Source of the DNA: Pseudomonas fluorescens
GTDB lineage: Bacteria; Pseudomonadota; Gammaproteobacteria; Pseudomonadales; Pseudomonadaceae
Length of the DNA: 64,000 nucleotides
Reading direction: 5' to 3'
Assembly: GCF_902497745.1 (NCBI RefSeq)
Contig: NZ_CABVHJ010000002.1
Span: 62,001 to 126,000 of the forward strand
Below the pieces are notes generated by a model. The model had not been told where the DNA came from, did no database searches, and was given only the letters and a program-made list of their open reading frames with translations. The position numbers and the translations under genes are program-made. Below are positions 63,301-64,000 of this stretch, piece by piece. Position 1 is the stretch's first letter; every line of letters starts with the position of its first letter.

Positions 63301-64000
63301 GTGGCGTCGACAATGTTTTGCTCAGCCTGGCCTCCGGCCAAGTGACTCTGCAAGGCTTTCAAGCGGGCAGTGCCGGTGACCAGATTCAACTTCTCGGTTT
63401 GGGCGACGGCGCAAAAATCACCAGCCTTTCGACGGGGGTACGCGTCAGTACAGCGGACGGCCAGCGCTATGCCGACCTGCTCGGCGTGAACGCTGCCGAA
63501 TTGAATCTGTATGCCAATTTCAGTGGTGTTCGTGCCATGTCGTTTGCCGAATTCAATCAGGCCGGGGTTCGAAGCCTGAGAGCCAACGGCTTGTTCGACG
63601 GCCAGGTCCATGTGAACGAAATTACCGCGTCAAACTACGGTGATACGTTGATTGGTGGTGATTGGGCTTCGGTTCTGCGAGGTGGAAGCGGTAACGACAC
63701 CTTTGTGATCACCGGCGCAGGTTACTGGCTGGATGGTAATACGGGCACGGACTCCGTCAGCTATGCCGAAGCGAACGGTGCGATAAGCGTAAACCTGTCG
63801 ACCGGCAGCGATAGTCTTGGCAGCACGCTTTACAGCATTGAGAACATTACCGGGTCGGCCTGGCGCGACACATTGACCGGCAGCACGGTCAATAATGTCC
63901 TGATCGGGGGCCGGGGCAACGATCGCCTGGTCGGTGCAGGCGGGAATGACAGGTACCTCTTTGATCGAGGCGACGGTCAGGACTCACTGCTTAACGGGGT
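60369..64000 (+). CDS. Large RTX-type secreted protein, 3' end beyond window
   Basis: At least 1210 residues; the frame stays open to the edge. AGGAGG lies ahead of the GTG at 60369. There is no Sec signal, as expected for type I substrates. Residues about 515-590 carry LDLTGNGIQL, FDHNADGS, GWVGAENGILVFDSNGNG and a second DADQNGIASRGEL, calcium-binding-like motifs common in huge RTX proteins. Residues 815-870 are an Ala-rich helix, and from about 1090 come RTX nonapeptides (GGSGNDTF, GGRGNDRLVGAGGND). The upstream ABC and HlyD genes should export it. Activity is unknown; the C-terminal secretion signal lies outside. Confidence 0.9.
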   Translation, partial: MLDSQQLRDFLKKSVSSSEIGGSNPYVSSVSTGQSGLSFGSLQNDVGNSSIAKTAFRGILNAEVALGALTQAQADSLYSKASQKIMLNVNETALVDQALSAHRDLVDEADAKQLVLIEKYVNVALDAAANNPNGPGGLNRNALDLQFVAELAMWGNRTGGLNATAEYLLTASEVSRTNYESLYLSNTAQFTTTNEDFGRWQERVDEATLSGFLKVAMDAANKNLINPLNLQTTIDYFGVTSSAVSGAIDQNALKVLLKDITRISIDDINGVEIDADGNIKLSIPLSQAGSGSSAVLYKGSGIEIQIAGVTLIDVPKEASVTVGKQNVSVQHSYGDLSATYRLTAQGMAVAWKNANGLSVEQTYGFDGRPASTTWTQNGKTFTGTDAGLATYLSQTSQQTIGLATATAMQSQQAQTSLVFNTPAEGVAMAADNASSLKYLQQRLALAAVSDRWAPIALSGTIPSSLILASSLAAAVQQAITAQQRWNTRPPSLFNVQVLSYGNEPLVHSLPLVLDLTGNGIQLIAPSQSNAVFDHNADGSKSAVGWVGAENGILVFDSNGNGTVDSSAEWFGESFAAPGQTAQAGQNGFSALATLTQAGSAVFSRETALIDPRTGASYFDSVQVWVDADQNGIASRGELKTLAALGIASIDLHSIHDGRQVAGGLIDSTARFTLADGTRREVADVGLSEQLANSATSTGPVSPGTLVFADYAAKGYAAMAAGQARGVNAALAARVPNFSAQIATLQNWMNTARSHTYQGYPNPLLTVKDPTLITSHAGENPAVQRGSSAGKDVMALMQSGSSYYNAVVTTLQSVDAGATALANAQSAALVANALSTPAYRAAALASAASAAASWGAAATSYLGTAAAWATYAAQLEYLRAELNVLVPINTSYTGHLAGGYTFFSPQDAGFAADTFAAYTGVLQLFRDLKVGIDASLGAFAQSAGYAKAYAGVSGSTVAVGNTYNLILAGQGAQQFQLNSGVDNVLLSLASGQVTLQGFQAGSAGDQIQLLGLGDGAKITSLSTGVRVSTADGQRYADLLGVNAAELNLYANFSGVRAMSFAEFNQAGVRSLRANGLFDGQVHVNEITASNYGDTLIGGDWASVLRGGSGNDTFVITGAGYWLDGNTGTDSVSYAEANGAISVNLSTGSDSLGSTLYSIENITGSAWRDTLTGSTVNNVLIGGRGNDRLVGAGGNDRYLFDRGDGQDSLLNG

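Noticed and set aside
62175..63611. 478-codon minus-strand open frame
   Set aside because: Antisense to the RTX gene, which has a ribosome binding site and continuous domain signals.
1..64000. CRISPR array
   Set aside because: Repeats seen are dispersed REP-type palindromes; no regularly spaced direct repeats with unique spacers and no cas genes.
1..64000. Intact prophage or insertion sequence
   Set aside because: No integrase, transposase or phage structural gene was found; the accessory stretch shows only a tRNA fragment and imperfect direct repeats.

Overview
The window is chromosomal DNA of a fluorescent Pseudomonas, most likely the P. fluorescens group. This rests on high GC, an OprD-family porin, many dispersed Pseudomonas REP inverted pairs built on GTGGGAGCGAGC / GCTCGCTCCCAC, and close-packed operons with frequent GTG and TTG starts. 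Species assignment is inference. All positions come from reading the sequence; no database search was run.

Layout. 1-7.1 kb: a small lipoprotein, then a translationally overlapping run of a FAN1-type nuclease, an Fe-S XPD/DinG-like helicase and a hybrid PAS histidine kinase, then a membrane protein and a terminator. 7.1-12.4 kb: a repeat-rich gap, a small unknown protein, a CPA1 antiporter, a Yip1 protein, an SDR oxidoreductase and a MalY/PatB aminotransferase. 12.7-21.9 kb: a complete selenocysteine and formate dehydrogenase module, made of fdnG with an in-frame UGA and a visible SECIS hairpin, fdnH, fdnI, fdhE, selA, selB and the selenocysteine tRNA gene. 22.1-23.8 kb: a tandem duplication of a DUF6124-type gene. 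Each copy sits behind a roughly 300-nt leader whose inverted repeats co-vary between copies and offer mutually exclusive pairings. I consider this the best candidate for an undescribed element here.

24-31.8 kb: an overlapping operon of three lipoproteins, an OprD porin, an amidase, and a class III aminotransferase divergent from a TetR regulator across an AT-rich palindrome. 31.8-45.1 kb: ordinary chromosomal genes, including an AI-2E family transporter, a DUF2092 protein, an Asn-rich exported protein, a nucleotidyltransferase, an F420-type reductase divergent from a LysR regulator, ProP, a lipoprotein pair, a two-component system, and a PuuB/PuuR/PuuA-like glutamyl-polyamine set.

45.2-53 kb: an accessory stretch with lower-GC unknown genes, a tRNA-Gly 3' fragment, a phospholipase D protein, a DUF5329 protein and a large SF1 helicase with a C-terminal PD-(D/E)XK nuclease that may be a defence gene. 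A 32-nt imperfect direct repeat brackets the last three genes, and two small immunity-like ORFs follow. 53-64 kb: alaE, a LysR/isochorismatase-family pair, a lysine-rich protein, and a type I secretion locus (ABC transporter, HlyD adaptor, small exported protein, large RTX substrate) that runs off the right end.
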